From Putridiphycobacter sp045110285 (lineage in GTDB: Bacteria > Bacteroidota > Bacteroidia > Flavobacteriales_D > Crocinitomicaceae): a stretch of 64,000 bases of DNA. The notes under the pieces are model-generated. The model was not told where the DNA came from. It did not search any database and was given only the letters and a program-made list of their open reading frames with translations. Below are positions 32,354 through 41,198 of this stretch, in pieces (position 1 is the first letter of the stretch; the number at the start of each line of letters is the position of its first letter). Location: contig JBGCGA010000047.1 in NCBI GenBank assembly GCA_045110285.1, positions 10,739 to 74,738 of the forward strand, in the 5' to 3' direction. The position numbers and the translations under genes were made by a program.

Positions 32354-34549
32354 ATGTTACAAATAAAATTAATAATTATCATATTAATTGCTTCGTTTTC
32401 TGCCTATTCACAAAATATACAAGGCCAAGTAATTAATAAAAAATCGAAAGAGGGCATACCATTTTCTGTTCTAAGATGGCAAGGTAACTCTGCACGTGCA
32501 GACAGAGATGGTTTTTTTAATATTACGGCATCTAAATTTCCAGTTATGCTTGTAGTTCAACAAGTAGGTTTTCAGGAAGATAGCCTTATTATTAATCAAC
32601 CAACTAAAAACATAATATTTAGTTTGTCTGCTTACGATACTTTAAATACGGTAGTAGTTAATGGCAAAAACGAAGGAAAAAGCATTGATTTATTAAGTGC
32701 TCAACATACAGAAACAATTGGTCAAGAAGAGCTAAGGAAGGCGGCTTGTTGTAATTTATCGGAGTCGTTTGAAACTAATGCGTCTGTTGATGTTAGTCTA
32801 ACTGATGCTGTATCAGGTGCAAAAAAAATACAAATGTTAGGCTTAGATGGCATTTATGCCCAAATTCAGTGGGAAAATATTCCATTAGTTCGCGGTTTGG
32901 CATCATCATATGGTTTAGGGTTTATTCCTGGAACTTGGATTGAGTCTATTCAAATTACAAAAGGCACAGGGCCTGTCGTTAATGGGTATGAATCGGTTGC
33001 AGGCTTAATTAATTTGCAAATAAAGGAACCAAGTAATAACGAAAAGCTTTATCTGAACACCTACGCAAACCGATTTGGAAGAGCAGAGCTTAACATACAC
33101 GGTGGGCAAAAAGTGGGCAATTGGAAAACCATGAGTTTTTTGAACTTAGCAAATACTTTTGTTGAAGTAGATGAAAATAAAGATGGTTTTAAAGATTTGC
33201 CTGTAGGATTTTCAGGCGCTTTTTTAAATCGCTGGGAAAGAAGGGGTAAAAATATGGAAAGTAAGCTTGGAGTGCGAGGAATTTATGTAGATAAAGTGGG
33301 TGGCCAATTGGGATATACTTCTGAAAGTAATGATCCGCTTTTATATGGTATAGATTTAAAAACGAAGGACTTAGAAGTGTTCGCTAAAAATGGTTTTTTT
33401 CCAAAAAAAAGAAAACAATCAAGCATAGGAACTATTGTTGAAGGTAAATTTCATTCTACAGAAAGTAACTTCGGACTAAACACTTATACCGGAAATCAAC
33501 AAAAACTTTATACCAATTTTATTTATAGCGATATTATTAGAAATACCAATCATACATACAAAACAGGCGCAAGCTTTATACTGGATAACTACAACCAAAC
33601 TTTTCGTGATTCCAATTTTGTAAGAACTGAAGTTGTGCCAGGTATATTTTTCGAATACACCTATCGTTTTCTGAAAAAAGTAACAGTGGTTGCAGGCTTA
33701 AGAAATGATTATCACAATTTATTTGGCAATATATTTTCGCCACGGCTACATGCTAAATGGAATATTAGTCCTCAAAACGCTTTGCGAATTACAGCAGGAA
33801 AAGGCACAAGGGTGTCTAATCCCTTTGCTGATTATTCCAGCTTAATGGCAAGTAACAGACAATGGATTATTTCTCCAAACTTATTGCCCGAAGAAGCCAT
33901 AAATGCAGGACTAACTTTTACACAAAAGTTTATTACAAACGATAATGTGAGTGTTTTAACTTTGGACTATTTTTATACTACTTTTTTGAATCAAGTGATT
34001 ACCGACATGGATATTAATTCTGCACAACTGCATGTATATAATGCCATGGGAACTTCTTTTTCACATAGTTTTCAAGCAGAGTTAAGCATTAAGCCAATTG
34101 ATCAACTTGAATTAAGAACAGCTTATAAGTACTATAACGTAAGAGCTGAATTTGCAGGAGAATTGCAACAAAGAGCTTTTGTGCCAAAGCAAAGATTACT
34201 GCTTAATGGAGGATATACTACCCAAAATAAAAAATGGAGTTTTGACTTAACAGGAAATTGGATAGGTGTTAAACGTTTACCAAGCACGGTTAATAATCCA
34301 TCACCATATCGTCGAGCATTGAAATCTGAAAATTATTGGTTATTAAATAGCCAAATAACCTATAAACGACCAAAAATTAGTCTTTATATTGGTGGGGAAA
34401 ATTTATTAAATTACACCCAGCAAAGGGCCATTATAGCGCCAGACGACCCTTTTGGTGCATATTTTGATGCTTCACAAATATGGGCACCAATAACCGGCAT
34501 TAATATTTATGCTGGACTACATTACACAATTAAACACAAAAAGAAATAA
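32354..34549 (+). CDS. TonB-dependent receptor, probable copper/heavy-metal type
   Basis: A 731-residue outer-membrane receptor with signal peptide, a carboxypeptidase-regulatory-like domain at about 21-95, a plug at about 115-230, and a barrel ending in GLHYTIKHKKK, an unusually basic C-terminus. The plug carries ACCNLSESFETNASVDVSLT (131-150), with a Cys-Cys pair that I associate with the copper/heavy-metal receptor group. Neighbours on both sides are Cys-rich, which supports copper or a similar metal as substrate. The HMA gene follows after 2 bases. Confidence 0.9.
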   Translation: MLQIKLIIIILIASFSAYSQNIQGQVINKKSKEGIPFSVLRWQGNSARADRDGFFNITASKFPVMLVVQQVGFQEDSLIINQPTKNIIFSLSAYDTLNTVVVNGKNEGKSIDLLSAQHTETIGQEELRKAACCNLSESFETNASVDVSLTDAVSGAKKIQMLGLDGIYAQIQWENIPLVRGLASSYGLGFIPGTWIESIQITKGTGPVVNGYESVAGLINLQIKEPSNNEKLYLNTYANRFGRAELNIHGGQKVGNWKTMSFLNLANTFVEVDENKDGFKDLPVGFSGAFLNRWERRGKNMESKLGVRGIYVDKVGGQLGYTSESNDPLLYGIDLKTKDLEVFAKNGFFPKKRKQSSIGTIVEGKFHSTESNFGLNTYTGNQQKLYTNFIYSDIIRNTNHTYKTGASFILDNYNQTFRDSNFVRTEVVPGIFFEYTYRFLKKVTVVAGLRNDYHNLFGNIFSPRLHAKWNISPQNALRITAGKGTRVSNPFADYSSLMASNRQWIISPNLLPEEAINAGLTFTQKFITNDNVSVLTLDYFYTTFLNQVITDMDINSAQLHVYNAMGTSFSHSFQAELSIKPIDQLELRTAYKYYNVRAEFAGELQQRAFVPKQRLLLNGGYTTQNKKWSFDLTGNWIGVKRLPSTVNNPSPYRRALKSENYWLLNSQITYKRPKISLYIGGENLLNYTQQRAIIAPDDPFGAYFDASQIWAPITGINIYAGLHYTIKHKKK

Positions 34550-34551
34550 TT

Positions 34552-34902
34552 ATGAAAACAGTATTTTTAACTATTTTATTGAGTTTTGCTACAATGGCAT
34601 TGGCTCAAAAAGCACCAAAATTTCAAACCATTGAAGTTAAAACTAGCGCAATTTGCGGCGAGTGTAAAGAGCGAATTGAAAATAAACTAAACTATTCAAA
34701 AGGCGTAAAGTTTGCCAATTTAGACTTAGATACAAAAGTTGTCAAGGTAAAATTTAAAACTAAAAAATTATCTGAAGCTGAAGTAAAAGCACTAATTGCC
34801 TCTTTAGGTTACCATGCGGGTGATGTAGCAAGAGATGATACAGCATTTGATAGTCTACCTGGTTGTTGTCAGGATCCTAATGCAAAATGTAGCGGAAAAT
34901 AG
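34552..34902 (+). CDS. periplasmic heavy-metal-associated (HMA) domain protein
   Basis: A 116-residue exported protein: signal peptide 1-18, an HMA ferredoxin-like domain at about 24-90 with metal motif CGEC, and a C-terminal Cys cluster PGCCQDPNAKC. It probably binds Cu(I) or another soft metal and passes it on in the periplasm. It is encoded 2 bases after the TonB receptor and 11 bases before dinB. Confidence 0.9.
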   Translation: MKTVFLTILLSFATMALAQKAPKFQTIEVKTSAICGECKERIENKLNYSKGVKFANLDLDTKVVKVKFKTKKLSEAEVKALIASLGYHAGDVARDDTAFDSLPGCCQDPNAKCSGK

Positions 34903-34913
34903 AGAGCTATTTA

Positions 34914-36011
34914 ATGGAACTTGAAGGACCATTCAAAAAAATAATTCATGTGGACATGGATGCATTTTATGCTTCTGTTGAGCAATTGGATAACCCTGAA
35001 TTAAAAGGCAAACCATTAGCGGTGGGCGGCAGTGCCGAAAGGGGCGTGGTGGCTGCCGCTAGTTATGAGGCCCGAAAATTTGGAGTCCGATCAGCCATGT
35101 CAAGCGTTTTAGCCAAAAAGAAATGTGCTGAATTAATTTTTGTGAGGCCTCGTTTTGACCGGTATAAAGAAGTATCGGAAATTATTAGATCCATTTTTTT
35201 TGAATATTCTGATTTGGTAGAGCCCTTATCTTTAGACGAGGCTTTTATTGATGTGAGCGTCAATAAAAAAGAAATGGAATCTGCGAATGACATTGCACGT
35301 GAAATCCGCCAAAAGATATTTGCTGAAACTGGCTTAACAGCTTCAGCAGGCATTTCTATTAATAAGTTTACTGCTAAAATTGCAAGTGATATTAATAAGC
35401 CAAATGGCCAAAAAACCATTCACCCTTCTGAAGTTTTAAAGTTTTTAGAACGATTACCTATTAAAAAATTCTTTGGTGTGGGCGCTGCTACTGCCAAAAA
35501 AATGAATGAGTGGGGCATTTATAATGGCTACGATTTAAAACAACATACCCAAGCTTTTTTAACCACTAATTTTGGTAAATCAGGTAATCATTTTTACAAT
35601 ATTGTTAGAGGCGTTCAGCATAGTAAAGTGCAACCAAACCGAACTCGAAAATCAGTTGGGGCTGAACGCACATTCAATCAAAACATCACTAGCGAAAGTT
35701 TTATGTTAGAAAAGCTAGATGACATTGCCAACGAGCTAGAAAAAAGACTTATTAAGACTAATAATTCAGGAAAAACAGTAACGATTAAAATAAAATTTAG
35801 CGATTTTACTCAAATTACAAGGAGTAAAACACAGGGTGAATTGCTCCAATCAAAAGCTAGTTTTTTCCCATTAATTGAAGATTTACTTTACCAAGAAGAG
35901 TTTAAAAAATCAGTCAGACTTTTAGGTATATCTATCACCAATTTAAATGATAATGAAGCAATAGAGAAGTTGCAAAGTGTGCAGCTGAAGTTTGACTTTT
36001 TTGGGAGGTGA
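34914..36011 (+). CDS. dinB: DNA polymerase IV
   Basis: Y-family translesion polymerase of 365 residues. Catalytic carboxylates are Asp14 and Asp16 in HVDMDAFYASVEQ, and Asp108-Glu109 in LSLDEAFIDV; the helix-hairpin-helix region is IKKFFGVGAATAKKM near 185. The C-terminal QLKFDFFGR is a likely beta-clamp binding peptide. It sits 11 bases behind the HMA gene, so it may be co-transcribed with the metal cluster, an odd partnership for a damage-response gene. Confidence 0.96.
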   Translation: MELEGPFKKIIHVDMDAFYASVEQLDNPELKGKPLAVGGSAERGVVAAASYEARKFGVRSAMSSVLAKKKCAELIFVRPRFDRYKEVSEIIRSIFFEYSDLVEPLSLDEAFIDVSVNKKEMESANDIAREIRQKIFAETGLTASAGISINKFTAKIASDINKPNGQKTIHPSEVLKFLERLPIKKFFGVGAATAKKMNEWGIYNGYDLKQHTQAFLTTNFGKSGNHFYNIVRGVQHSKVQPNRTRKSVGAERTFNQNITSESFMLEKLDDIANELEKRLIKTNNSGKTVTIKIKFSDFTQITRSKTQGELLQSKASFFPLIEDLLYQEEFKKSVRLLGISITNLNDNEAIEKLQSVQLKFDFFGR

Positions 36012-36119
36012 GTTAAAAAAAGCCCCTGTTTAAAAAAGCAATTTCCGGAATGAATATTTCTTTTGAGCACTGTGAATGCAACCCTTCATTAGAAAATTGC
36101 ATCAGAAAAGAAAAAGATT

Positions 36120-37676
36120 ATGGAAAAGTGCTTAGTATTTACATTTGTTCTTTTCATTCAATGCACTGTTTTGAATGCTCAAGACGGAATATTAGATAAT
36201 TCTTTCGATTCGGATGGAATAGTAACAATGGACATTAATTCTTCTAATGATGTGATGAAATCTATCATTACACAGCCGGATGGTAAAATAATTGTTGCTG
36301 GTTATACGTCTGATATGATTTCTGATCAATTTTGTGTGGTTCGATTCAACTCGGATGGTTCATTAGATAATAGTTTTGGGTTGAATGGAGTTGTAACCAC
36401 ACCCTTTCCATTCACAAGTGTGGCCAGTGATATGGCCTTGCAAGCAAATGGTAAAATTATAGTTGCTGGACATACTTGGAGTGGTACGCAGAATAATTTT
36501 GCCTTGGCAAGATATAATGCTGATGGTTCCTTGGATGTTTCTTTTGGTAATTCAGGGCTAATTAGTACCTCTATAATTAGTAGTAGTGCTATAGCAAAAG
36601 TACTAGAAATTCAAAATGATGGTAAAATTATTGTTGGAGGGACGGTTATGGATTCTCCACCAGATGGTTCTTCGCTGGCTATTGTTAGGTATAATCAAAA
36701 CGGCACGTTAGATAATACATTTGGAATTGGAGGTGTTTCAACAACTGATGTAGCACCAGGTTTTGGATTAACTGCTCTTGATATAATTAATGATTTGATT
36801 ATTCAACTAGACGGAAAAATGGTCGTGTGTGGAAATTCTGGACCAGATGGAGTGCTTCTAAGGTATAATACTGATGGAAGCTTAGATTCGAGCTTTGGTT
36901 TGAATGGCGTAGTAATTGAGAATTTTTCTGCAAGTGGAATGACTGTGTTAAACGGAGTTGATATTCAACAAGGGGGAAAAATAGTTGCAGTGGGTTTTGT
37001 AACTGGCATGAATGGGTTTAGTGATATGATAGTAACTAGATATATTACAGATGGAAGTTTGGATACAAGCTTTGGAAGTTTAGGACTACTAACTGAATCA
37101 TTAAGCCCTTCGCAAGATGGCGCACAGGATATTTGCTTACAACAAGATGGTAAGATTTTAGTAGCTGGAAATATTGCAGATTCCATTTATAATTTTGGAC
37201 TTGTTAGATACCACCCAGATGGGAGCACAGACTCAACCTTTGGTTCAAACGGAGTTGCTAAAACTGCAATTAACGCTGAGTCTAGCTACCTTCATGCAAT
37301 TGCAATTCAAACTGATGGTAAAATATTAGCAACAGGCTCAATTGGTGCAGACCCTACCGATTTAGCAATTGTTAGATATTCTTCAACAGTATTATCGGTA
37401 AAAAATTCAGAGATAGAATTTGAGAATGTTATGCTGTATCCTAATCCAACACTTGGTCCATTAAATATAAGTTTTATACCAAAACAAGCAGGAGGTGTTT
37501 CTTTAAAGTTATTTGACTGTCAGGGTCGTTTGTTGGAAGAAAAACTTTATCGCAATGCAGTGGAAGGTGAAAAAAAAGTAGAAACACTGCGATTAGAGAG
37601 CTATTCAACTGGAGTTTATTTTATCAGTATAATTTCCTCAAATACTCAACGAACATTTAAAGTGATAAAAAAGTGA
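36120..37676 (+). CDS. delta-60 repeat protein with T9SS type A sorting domain
   Basis: A 518-residue secreted protein: signal peptide 1-20, then about seven delta-60 beta-propeller-type repeats (pattern A-hydrophobic-Q-x-DGKI-hydrophobic-V-A-G then F-x-hydrophobic-x-R-Y-x-x-DGSLDxSFG) at about 20-420, and a T9SS sorting domain at about 435-518 (MLYPNPTLGPLNISF, STGVYFISI, FKVIKK). It is surface-displayed or released; ligand unknown. It is flanked by 108 bases without a clear promoter upstream. Confidence 0.92.
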   Translation: MEKCLVFTFVLFIQCTVLNAQDGILDNSFDSDGIVTMDINSSNDVMKSIITQPDGKIIVAGYTSDMISDQFCVVRFNSDGSLDNSFGLNGVVTTPFPFTSVASDMALQANGKIIVAGHTWSGTQNNFALARYNADGSLDVSFGNSGLISTSIISSSAIAKVLEIQNDGKIIVGGTVMDSPPDGSSLAIVRYNQNGTLDNTFGIGGVSTTDVAPGFGLTALDIINDLIIQLDGKMVVCGNSGPDGVLLRYNTDGSLDSSFGLNGVVIENFSASGMTVLNGVDIQQGGKIVAVGFVTGMNGFSDMIVTRYITDGSLDTSFGSLGLLTESLSPSQDGAQDICLQQDGKILVAGNIADSIYNFGLVRYHPDGSTDSTFGSNGVAKTAINAESSYLHAIAIQTDGKILATGSIGADPTDLAIVRYSSTVLSVKNSEIEFENVMLYPNPTLGPLNISFIPKQAGGVSLKLFDCQGRLLEEKLYRNAVEGEKKVETLRLESYSTGVYFISIISSNTQRTFKVIKK

Positions 37677-37746
37677 TGATTACACTTGGTTTGTGAAATC
37701 TTGAACTTAGAATTTGAAAAAAGCCTAATGTTATCCATATCTAAGT

Positions 37747-37776
37747 AAAAAACAATTGATAACTATCAGTTTTTTC
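37747..37776 (+). terminator. possible terminator after the delta-60 gene
   Basis: TGATA-AC-TATCA flanked by A-rich and T-rich runs ending in six T; a weak, AT-only stem. Confidence 0.3.
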
Positions 37777-37807
37777 GATATTTTAAAATAAAAGAGATCC
37801 TTTTGCC

Positions 37808-37815
37808 TAATTTTG
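37808..37815 (+). promoter_or_regulatory. -7 element of the DUF1579-like/DUF2490/CotH operon
   Basis: TAATTTTG, 17 bases before the ATG at 37833. It rules out the upstream in-frame TTG at 37803 as a start. Confidence 0.55.
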
Positions 37816-37832
37816 GTGCCAAACGATTTAAT

Positions 37833-38336
37833 ATGCAGTTGAAAGCATTAAAATATACGAGACTTGTTTCTGTTTTTTTACTATTCCTAACCATTGCCAA
37901 TAGCGGCTTTTCACAAAGCTCTGTGAAACAGGAAAAAATGGCGCAGTTAAGCTTTATGGTAGGCGACTGGGTTGGAACTTCAAAAACAATTAAGAATGAT
38001 AGCGTGGTTTCAGAGGTGCCTGCTTTGCAAAAAATCAAGTACGATTTAAATAAGCATATTATTATTATCGACTTACGATCAGAAACGTTGCAACTGCATA
38101 CTATTATTTACTTTGATGAGAAGAAAAGGAAATACATGTATCATCCTTTTTCGGAAGGGGGAACCGGTCAGTTACCAGCCGAATTAATAGATGGCCAACT
38201 AATTGTATATGCCAGTAAGGATAGAAGGTATATATTTAGTGCAAAAGACAAAAATGGTTTTCAAGAATATGGAGAAAGGTTGGTTGATGGAAAGTGGGAG
38301 CGCTATTTTGAAGACAACTTTACCAATTCGCAGTGA
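37833..38336 (+). CDS. exported DUF1579-like protein
   Basis: A 167-residue protein with a signal peptide (QLKALKYTRLVSVFLLFLTI, cleavage near GFSQ) and a small beta-barrel-like domain beginning LSFMVGDWVGTSKTI, the style of DUF1579/lipocalin-like proteins. The Trp in GDWVG and the late KDKNGFQEYGERL are typical. Role unknown. First gene of a three-gene operon with the DUF2490 and CotH genes. Confidence 0.75.
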   Translation: MQLKALKYTRLVSVFLLFLTIANSGFSQSSVKQEKMAQLSFMVGDWVGTSKTIKNDSVVSEVPALQKIKYDLNKHIIIIDLRSETLQLHTIIYFDEKKRKYMYHPFSEGGTGQLPAELIDGQLIVYASKDRRYIFSAKDKNGFQEYGERLVDGKWERYFEDNFTNSQ

Positions 38337-38362
38337 AAATTAGTTTAAAAGATATTTTTCAA

Positions 38363-39052
38363 ATGGGTTTTGGTACTATTAAAATTCTGGCAACACTTGT
38401 TTTGTTGTTTCCAATAGTCGCTTTATGTCAGCAAACCAAAGTGACACAAGATTTTGGTTCCTGGCTTGGAATAGATATTGAGAAAAAGATTTCGAAAAAT
38501 TTTAAGATTTCGGTCGACCAACAGATTCGATTTTACACAAATCTTTCAGAATTTGATGACTATTTAATTGACCTTGGAGGTAATTATAAAATCAATAAAA
38601 ACTTTAAGCTAGCTGCAATGATTCGTTATACTTATAATGCCAAAAGATTTGATGACGTAGAGTTCAATTATCGATACAATTTTGACTTGAAATTTAAAGG
38701 AGCACTAACAAAAAAATTAACGCTGCACAATCGGTTAAGGTATCAGCGAGAACACACAAATATTTTTTCTTCAAACGAACCGCTTATTTTTCCTTTTTCG
38801 GCCATAAGAAACATGGTGGAACTAAAGTACAAGGTTAATAAAAAGCATCAACTTCTATTTTCTACTGAGGCGTTTCGAAGATTTGAAGCATTTAAACTTC
38901 CTTACTTCAGCAGGTTTCGGCTTTATTTAGGAGATGAGTTTGATACAAAAATCGGGGAGTTAAGCCTTTCCTTGGGCTATGAACAAGAATTAAATAATGC
39001 TTACCCTCTAAAGTTTTTGTTTTTGAAGGCAATGTTTGAAATTAAATTATGA
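38363..39052 (+). CDS. DUF2490 outer-membrane-type protein
   Basis: About 229 residues: signal peptide (GTIKILATLVLLFPIVALCQ), then an amphipathic beta-strand-rich region that matches DUF2490, a predicted outer-membrane barrel family (WLGIDIEKKISKNFKISVDQ, LYLGDEFDTKIGELSLSLGY). The frame is open from the GTG at 38333, which overlaps the previous stop. The ATG at 38363 is preferred because it gives a compact signal peptide. It overlaps the CotH gene by 4 bases (ATGA). Confidence 0.82.
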   Translation: MGFGTIKILATLVLLFPIVALCQQTKVTQDFGSWLGIDIEKKISKNFKISVDQQIRFYTNLSEFDDYLIDLGGNYKINKNFKLAAMIRYTYNAKRFDDVEFNYRYNFDLKFKGALTKKLTLHNRLRYQREHTNIFSSNEPLIFPFSAIRNMVELKYKVNKKHQLLFSTEAFRRFEAFKLPYFSRFRLYLGDEFDTKIGELSLSLGYEQELNNAYPLKFLFLKAMFEIKL

Positions 39053-40539
39053 GGTATAGTTATTCAATTTTATTACTAATTATTTTTGTGAGTTTTCAGT
39101 CTTGCTACAAAGAAGAGTTGATTTACAACGCTGAAGTAGATAAAAATTTTGAAATACCTTTTATACTAAGAATAAACGGTAAGGCTTGTGTTTATGATCA
39201 TACAGAAAAAAGTCTTAGATGTTCAATAGATAGCAGTAGTATCAATAATTTTGAGCCTATTGTAGATTTTCAATTGTATTCAGATATTAGTTTTGAAGGG
39301 AATAAATTAATAAACGGAGCAAAGAATAACTTGGGCAAGATAGAATTTGGTAAAACTTATAAGATTGAAGTCTTCTCATCAAATAAACATCAAGAGTTAA
39401 CTCTGGTGTTTACTAACCTTCCTACAGTTCAAATTATTACTAAAAACTCAGTTTTTGATGAACCGAAAACCACCGCGAAAATTACAGTGAATTATCCGGA
39501 ATTGGAAAAGGAAAGTGATGTAGAATTTATTGGAATAGAGTATAGGGGGGCTACATCACAAAAATATCCAAAAAAATCGTTTGGTTTTTCAGTGAGAGGA
39601 GCTAAGGGTTTAAGTCAGAATATAGCGAGTTCATTTTTCGAGTTTGAAAGTGCGAATGAGTGGATTTTAGATGCCATGTGGGTTGATAAAGGGCGCATAC
39701 GTAATAAAACTGCATTCGAAGTATGGAATAAAATCAATCAAAATGAACAACAAACTGTAGGATCTAAATTAGTTGAGCTGTATATTAATAATAATTTTCA
39801 AGGTTTATATGCCTTTAATGAAAAGATGAATGCAGAGCGTTTGAGTTTAAATAATCAAGGAGCAGTATTATATAAGGCAGTTGAATGGGAAGGTGGAGCA
39901 ACCCGGTTTGAAACATATGAAAACAACGCAACAATTAATTCTTATTGGAGCGGTTGGGAACAAGAATATCCCGATCCTAGAATTGAAGTGAATTGGAATC
40001 CACTCAACGAACTGAGAGCGCTTATAGTTAATGGTAGTAATGATCAGTTCGTTTCACGAATTGAAAGCCTAATAAATATAGATAACTGTATTGATTACTA
40101 CATATTTCTTAACCTTATTTCGGCAAATGACAATACAGGTAAAAACACTTTTTTATTTAAGAAAAACAATCAGGCAAAATTTGAAATTATTCCTTGGGAC
40201 TTAGATGGCACTTTTGGGATTCTGTGGAACGGCAATAAAGTAGGGCATAAATTACTCTTATCTAACAATTTATTTGATCGATTATTGGCAGTTAAGAATT
40301 TTAATTTTGCTTCAAAACTAAAGGAAAGATGGACATTTTTGAGAAGTGATATTCTGTCAGAAATAGCCTTAAAAAATGGCTTTGCTACTAATTTTAGCCC
40401 CATTCAAAAGTCTGGTATTCTAGAATTAGAAAATAAAAAGTGGGCGACTTATATTGATCTAACTGCAGAGAAACTGTATCTATTAAATTGGATTTCTAGT
40501 CGGCTTATTTTTTTAGATGCTTATTTTGACAATCTATGA
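39049..40539 (+). CDS. CotH kinase-family lipoprotein
   Basis: A 496-residue lipoprotein (lipobox FQSC, Cys19) with an N-terminal beta region and a CotH kinase-like domain at about 150-490: IEYRGATSQKYPKKSFGFSV, then NEWILDAMWVDKGRIRNKTA, LVELYINNNFQGLYAFNEKM and IIPWDLDGTFGI. It is shorter and simpler than the CotH protein at 16051 and lacks lamin-tail and membrane-anchor parts. Coupled by ATGA to the DUF2490 gene, which suggests that the two act together at the cell envelope. Confidence 0.9.
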   Translation: MRYSYSILLLIIFVSFQSCYKEELIYNAEVDKNFEIPFILRINGKACVYDHTEKSLRCSIDSSSINNFEPIVDFQLYSDISFEGNKLINGAKNNLGKIEFGKTYKIEVFSSNKHQELTLVFTNLPTVQIITKNSVFDEPKTTAKITVNYPELEKESDVEFIGIEYRGATSQKYPKKSFGFSVRGAKGLSQNIASSFFEFESANEWILDAMWVDKGRIRNKTAFEVWNKINQNEQQTVGSKLVELYINNNFQGLYAFNEKMNAERLSLNNQGAVLYKAVEWEGGATRFETYENNATINSYWSGWEQEYPDPRIEVNWNPLNELRALIVNGSNDQFVSRIESLINIDNCIDYYIFLNLISANDNTGKNTFLFKKNNQAKFEIIPWDLDGTFGILWNGNKVGHKLLLSNNLFDRLLAVKNFNFASKLKERWTFLRSDILSEIALKNGFATNFSPIQKSGILELENKKWATYIDLTAEKLYLLNWISSRLIFLDAYFDNL

Positions 40540-40680
40540 GTGAGCCCAAGCATTATTTGCCCTTAAAATTTCAGTTGCATTATACTCGAGCGCTTTTTCA
40601 AGAGTACATTCTAAAACGATTGGTGGGGCTTTAGAGACAGTAAAGGCTTTTAGGTGTATTACACAAACACCGTATAGATT
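40534..40680 (-). pseudogene. possible C-terminal gene remnant
   Basis: A 48-codon open stretch without a start, bounded upstream by TAG, reads VIHLKAFTVSKAPPIVLE and then KALEYNATEILRANNAWAHS before a stop. The composition looks protein-like, with an amphipathic helix. No known family is recognised; it could be chance. Confidence 0.2.
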
Positions 40681-40896
40681 CTAGCTAAAGTCCTAGAAAA
40701 TTACATTTCAAGAGAAGGCGTGTGCAAATAATTACCACGCCTTTTGGTCAAGTTAAGAAATTCTTGAGCGACTAAGCCACATACAATTGAGGTCTTACCT
40801 CTTCTTTAGTTGTTGTTCAAAACTAATATATAGTACCTTGTGGAAATTGAACTACAATACGATTTGATAGGTGTGCCAAGTACATAAACTCCTCAA
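40681..40896. other. intergenic region with one hairpin
   Basis: No convincing gene. Short open frames exist on both strands around 40701-40800 but contradict each other. The only solid structure is the hairpin at 40715-40743. Confidence 0.5.
40715..40743. terminator. possible bidirectional terminator
   Basis: AAGGCGTG and CACGCCTT form a perfect 8-bp stem with a 13-base loop, followed on the plus strand by TTTT. It lies between the convergent CotH operon and the small minus-strand gene. Confidence 0.5.
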
Positions 40897-41124
40897 TTAA
40901 ATCCCTAAATCAGGTCTCCCGTATAAACGAAGTTCAATTTTCTTTTTTTTAACCGTAAGACGTTTCATAACATCCATTAACTTGTCAGATTTAGTTCGTT
41001 TGTAAATTTCATTAATTGCTAAAACAAGACGCTTAGCTTCTTTCGAAGCTCTAATTCTATCGCTTGTAGACATGTGGCTCATTTTTGCTTTTTCAAATTC
41101 TGTTGCTTCTTTTAATATGTCCAT
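40897..41124 (-). CDS. small basic helical protein, unknown function
   Basis: A 75-residue, Lys/Arg-rich protein (DILKEATEFEKAKMSHMSTS, then RLVLAINEIYKRT and VKKKKIELRLYGRPDLGI). It is probably helical and cytoplasmic, possibly nucleic-acid binding (inference). The frame is open to 41163, but a minus-strand -7 element (TATTTTTG, 41147-41154) lies there, so the start is the ATG at 41124. Confidence 0.7.
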   Translation of the reverse strand: MDILKEATEFEKAKMSHMSTSDRIRASKEAKRLVLAINEIYKRTKSDKLMDVMKRLTVKKKKIELRLYGRPDLGI

Positions 41125-41146
41125 TGTGTTTTTGTTTAATTTTATC

Positions 41147-41154
41147 CAAAAATA
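41147..41154 (-). promoter_or_regulatory. -7 element for the small basic protein
   Basis: Minus-strand TATTTTTG, 22 bases before the ATG at 41124. Confidence 0.55.
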
Positions 41155-41198
41155 CTTAAACAAAACTGAATTTTGCAGATTGAATTTATTAATAAATC

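Noticed and set aside
32489..32502. TCTGCACGTGCAGA palindrome sharing the CACGTG core with parS
   Set aside because: The flanks differ from parS (CTG/CAG instead of GTTT/AAAC) and it lies inside the receptor coding sequence, so it is probably chance.
40701..40808. Short open frames on both strands in the 40.7 kb gap
   Set aside because: Both strands look open over the same bases, neither has a convincing start, and they contradict each other.
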